From JAOUEA01 sp040882605 (lineage in GTDB: Bacteria > Actinomycetota > UBA4738 > HRBIN12): a stretch of 17,785 nt of DNA. Of this stretch, positions 15,448-17,785 are shown piece by piece; position 1 is the first letter of the stretch, and the number at the start of each line of letters is the position of its first letter. Both the position numbers and the translations under genes were made by a program. The stretch spans positions 1 to 17,785 of the forward strand of contig JBBEAY010000055.1 of NCBI GenBank assembly GCA_040882605.1, written 5' to 3'. Below the pieces are notes generated by a model. That model saw only the letters and a program-made list of their open reading frames with translations, ran no database searches and had not been told where the DNA came from.

Positions 15448-17079
15448 TTGCGAAGCGGCCGCCACCGTGTCGCCTTCTTCTGGCGTACGGCCGACGGTCC
15501 TTGGCTCCGCGCGACGATCGAACGGTCCAGCCGCGCGGACGACACGGAAACCGCGGTCATCACGCTGACGGAGGAGCCACTTCCCAGCGGCGTCACCGGG
15601 CGTGAGCTCGACGTGCTCACACTCTTGGCCGGCGGACTGAACAACAGGGAGATCGCCGAGCGGCTCCAGTTGGGTGTTCGAACCGTCGCGACCCACGTCG
15701 AGCATCTGCTCATGAAGCTCGCCCAGCGCAGCCGTGCCGGAGCCGGGGCGGTGGCGGTGGACCAGGGCTTGCTTCGGCTGCCGATCCCCGGAGGTGGCGC
15801 CGACCTGTCGGGCCTCACGATCGGGCTCCTACAGCACTTCATGGTTGAGTCGGAGGCGCCCCCCGCGACGATGCCCGCCCAGCCATCCGCCCGGCGCCCG
15901 CTGTTGATCGGCTCGGTCCTTCCGCTCACAGGCCCTGCGCGTGCGGACGGCATCGAGCTGCGCAACGGCGCCGCACTCGCTATCAGTGAGATCAACGGAC
16001 GAGGCGGGATCTCAGGACGACGGCTGGATCACATGGTCGTACCGACGGACATCTTCGACACCACGAGCGTGCAGACCTCCTTCGATGCGCTCAGGGACGC
16101 AGAGGTCGACGCCATCACGAGCCTCTACGTGTTCTGTGAGGATGCGGCGTTAGATCGCGCCGCCGACTACGGGGCCCCGTTCCTGCACGCGATGGCCTCC
16201 GAGCACATGGCCCAGCAGACCCGCGAGGATCCGACACGCTACGCGGGCGTGTTCCAGGTGTGCCCATCAGAGGTCCACTACGGTCGTGGTTTCGTGCGCT
16301 TCCTCGACGCCCTCACCACGACCGGAGCATGGCGCCCCCGCCGACGCACCGTGTTGTTCATCGAGACCCTCCTCGAGAGCAGCCAGATGGCAACGCCAGA
16401 CACATTGGAACGTGCGGAGCGTTCCGGGTGGCGCGTGGCGGGCGTGCAGCACGTGCCCGCACAGGGAGCGCGATGGAGCGACGTCGTCGACGTGATCCAC
16501 CGCACCGACCCCGCCGCGATCCTCGTGACCGACTTCATGCCCGACGAGCTGGCGGGCTTCCAACGAGTGTTCGCCGCCACGCCGACCGATGCCTTGGTGT
16601 ACGCCGTGTACTCGCCCTCGGTGCCGGAGTTCCTAGAGCTCGCGGGTGGTGCCGCCGAGGGGCTGGTGTGGTCGACGGTCACCGGCACCTACGGGGACCC
16701 CGTCGGACAGCGGTTCATGAACCGGTATGCGCGGGCCCACGGTCAACGGCCGGGTCGCTCACATGCGGGGGTCGCCTACGACGAGGTGCATCTCCTCGCC
16801 CAGGCGTGGGCGAGCGTGGACAACCCCCGGGACTTCGCTGCCGTCGCGGACCGACTGCGGTCCTCTCCGTATCGAGGTGTGAACGGCGCGTATTTCCTCG
16901 ACAACGAGCGCCAGAGTGCCCTTGCGTACCCTGACTCGTCGAGTGACCCGTCGCTTAGTCAGGCGCACCTGGTGCTCCAGGTGCAGGATGGCGAGCACCG
17001 GATCATCGCTCCCCAGCCGTACGTCGAGACTGCGTTCCGAGACCCACCTTGGTTCGGGCCGGCGTCCGTCTCCGCGTAG
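15448..17079 (+). CDS. LuxR-type HTH regulator fused to a solute-binding-protein (Peripla_BP_6-like) sensor domain
   Basis: At least 543 residues from TTG 15448; the true start may be ATC 15319, adding 43 residues (see the site at 15308). Residues 1-45 form a short domain of unknown fold. Residues 48-105 are a LuxR/GerE helix-turn-helix (VTGRELDVLTLLAGGLNNRE, then IAERLQLGVRTVATHVEHLL). A proline-rich linker leads to residues 151-535, a complete type I binding-protein domain collinear with the neighbouring transporter receptor. Shared blocks include CPSEVHYGRGFVRFL (272-286; receptor CPTEVWYGPGFIQFM), PSVPEFLELAG (390-400), GLVWSTVTGT (405-414), YRGVNGAY (475-482) and DPSL (500-503). There is no signal peptide or membrane segment, so it should act in the cytoplasm, sensing the imported compound and controlling the divergent operon. 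The HTH is N-terminal to the sensor, whereas it is usually C-terminal in LuxR proteins. The domain calls are solid. The role is inferred. Confidence 0.85.
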   Translation: MRSGRHRVAFFWRTADGPWLRATIERSSRADDTETAVITLTEEPLPSGVTGRELDVLTLLAGGLNNREIAERLQLGVRTVATHVEHLLMKLAQRSRAGAGAVAVDQGLLRLPIPGGGADLSGLTIGLLQHFMVESEAPPATMPAQPSARRPLLIGSVLPLTGPARADGIELRNGAALAISEINGRGGISGRRLDHMVVPTDIFDTTSVQTSFDALRDAEVDAITSLYVFCEDAALDRAADYGAPFLHAMASEHMAQQTREDPTRYAGVFQVCPSEVHYGRGFVRFLDALTTTGAWRPRRRTVLFIETLLESSQMATPDTLERAERSGWRVAGVQHVPAQGARWSDVVDVIHRTDPAAILVTDFMPDELAGFQRVFAATPTDALVYAVYSPSVPEFLELAGGAAEGLVWSTVTGTYGDPVGQRFMNRYARAHGQRPGRSHAGVAYDEVHLLAQAWASVDNPRDFAAVADRLRSSPYRGVNGAYFLDNERQSALAYPDSSSDPSLSQAHLVLQVQDGEHRIIAPQPYVETAFRDPPWFGPASVSA

Positions 17080-17196
17080 GAAACGAACTGTCACCTCGAC
17101 ATGTGCCTCTCGACAAGGCGATGTACGTCGCTCCGGGGCACGATCGAGGCCAGGATGGCGATAATCCGAGCCCGGCGACTTCCCATCAAGAGCGTG

Positions 17197-17209
17197 ACTG
17201 GTCACCAGT
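17197..17209. repeat. 13-bp odd palindrome ACTGGTCACCAGT
   Basis: A perfect 6+1+6 palindrome about 120 bp downstream of the regulator's stop codon. No U-run follows, so it is not a normal intrinsic terminator. It could be a protein-binding site or chance. Confidence 0.3.
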
Positions 17210-17540
17210 TCATAGTCCTTAGGCTAGGCGAGAGAGGATTCGCCAGGCCGGACGCGGGAGCTCAACCGACCGGCGATGCGACAACAGTTTGTCTCGGCCC
17301 AGGCTCCGCGATCCCCTGATGCGGAAAAACCGCGACCCGCGAGGGCCGAGCAATAGATCAGCCTCGGATGGCGTCGTCAGCAGGTCGAGATGCTCGGCTG
17401 GGCGCTCATGGTGAACGCCATGACGATGGCTCGCCACAGAGCCGCTGAGGGTCTCGAAGCGGCCGCCTGACTCGCTCCACTTCCGGCACCACACCGGCAA
17501 GGATCAAGGCTGTCTCAGAGGCATCCCGCAAGCCGAGATG

Positions 17541-17725
17541 GCGTTACCGAGCCCGCCCCCACCTCCACTCGCTACACTTCAACGCGCTGGTGATGACCTC
17601 GGTGGCGATCTCTGCCAGGTTCTCTACCGGCCCGGGCCAGGTCGGGGCGGTAGGAATCCCCGACCTGGCAGGTCAGGGTGCCGCCCAATCTCCGCTGGTA
17701 ACGGAATCCCATGATTCGGTAACGC
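17541..17725. repeat. Three copies of CGTTACC/GGTAACG, two as an outer inverted pair
   Basis: GCGTTACCGA at 17541-17550 is matched by its reverse complement TCGGTAACGC at 17716-17725. A third copy, GGTAACG, lies at 17697-17703, exactly 21 bp (two helical turns) before the copy at 17718-17724. Between these two sits the small dyad GAATC-CCAT-GATTC (17704-17717). The set could mark the ends of a 185-bp remnant element or a cluster of binding sites. Confidence 0.35.
17636..17669. repeat. Perfect 12-bp hairpin
   Basis: GCCAGGTCGGGG (17636-17647), a 10-nt loop, then CCCCGACCTGGC (17658-17669). The stem is very stable. No T-run follows on either side, so a standard terminator is unlikely. It might be an IS end structure, a factor-dependent terminator or a recombination or binding site. 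Confidence 0.5.
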
Positions 17726-17785
17726 AATGCCTAAGCGTTCCAACTTCCGCAGTTGATCGTGCCTGGGCACGTAGCTCTCGTGGTG

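Larger units (their letters stand above)
17080..17785. other. 706-bp stretch without a convincing gene
   Basis: I find no ORF with recognisable homology on either strand. The longest open stretch (17219-17500, minus) has composition unlike the neighbouring genes. Fragments look like decayed coding sequence, for example a plus-strand GWALMVNAMTMARHRAAEGL around 17400 with only faint resemblance to IS3-type integrase sequence, and a minus-strand MGFRYQRRLGGTLTCQVGDS near 17640-17710. Neither is enough for a call. The region holds a strong hairpin (17636-17669), a palindrome (17197-17209) and repeated CGTTACC motifs. No obvious T-tailed terminator follows the regulator. Confidence 0.55.

Noticed and set aside
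13760..15568. Long plus-strand open frame opposite the solute-binding protein gene
   Set aside because: It is the antisense shadow of a gene with clear homology and has no recognisable domains. It also runs into the divergent region in a frame different from the regulator.
17350..17475. Plus-strand peptide GWALMVNAMTMARHRAAEGL as an IS3-type transposase remnant
   Set aside because: The resemblance to the GWA...DAL.MA..RR stretch of IS3 integrases is faint. No DSD or catalytic motif follows and a stop precedes it, so it is too weak to call.
17219..17500. 93-residue minus-strand ORF
   Set aside because: No family similarity, no ribosome-binding site that I can see, and codon use unlike the neighbouring genes.

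Overview
The window is GC-rich with strong G/C bias at third codon positions. The genes are tightly packed and translationally coupled. One enzyme belongs to a luciferase-like family that is often F420-dependent, and two decayed insertion sequences are of types common in actinobacteria. Together this suggests an actinobacterial (Actinomycetota) chromosome. No rRNA or tRNA fixes the lineage, so that is an inference.

Left flank (1-2009): a 5' fragment of an IS481-family transposase (about 137-476, plus strand, frameshifted) is abutted by an IS256-family element (about 475-1867). The element keeps recognisable terminal inverted repeats, but its transposase (504-1786, minus strand) is frameshifted ahead of the codon for the third catalytic residue. 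The rest of the IS481 copy is absent.

Centre (2010-15124, minus strand): twelve genes form one apparent operon. Junctions are 4-nt or 1-nt overlaps, short overlaps of 10-14 nt, direct abutment, or gaps of at most 21 nt. In transcription order they are: a Tat-type solute-binding protein, two ABC ATPases (LivG- and LivF-like) and two permeases (LivH- and LivM-like) of the branched-chain amino acid/amide/urea class, then a polysaccharide-deacetylase-fold (CE4) hydrolase, two short-chain dehydrogenases, a C45-type Ntn hydrolase, a luciferase-like oxidoreductase, and hydantoinase/oxoprolinase subunits A and B. The gene set fits uptake and stepwise breakdown of a small compound rich in amide, imide or ureide bonds. 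The substrate cannot be read from the sequence.

Right of the operon (about 15175-17079, plus strand) a divergent gene encodes an unusual regulator. A LuxR/GerE-type helix-turn-helix is fused to a full-length solute-binding-protein domain that is clearly paralogous to the operon's own binding protein. It has no signal peptide. The simplest reading is a cytoplasmic one-component sensor that captured a copy of the transporter's ligand receptor. The divergent intergenic region holds a perfect 8-bp inverted repeat with an 8-nt spacer, a good candidate operator. The regulator's start is uncertain: coding-like sequence extends upstream of the first usual start codon, to a strong ribosome-binding site followed by ATC.

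The last 700 bp (17080-17785) hold no convincing gene. They contain a perfect 12-bp hairpin and three copies of a 7-bp motif.
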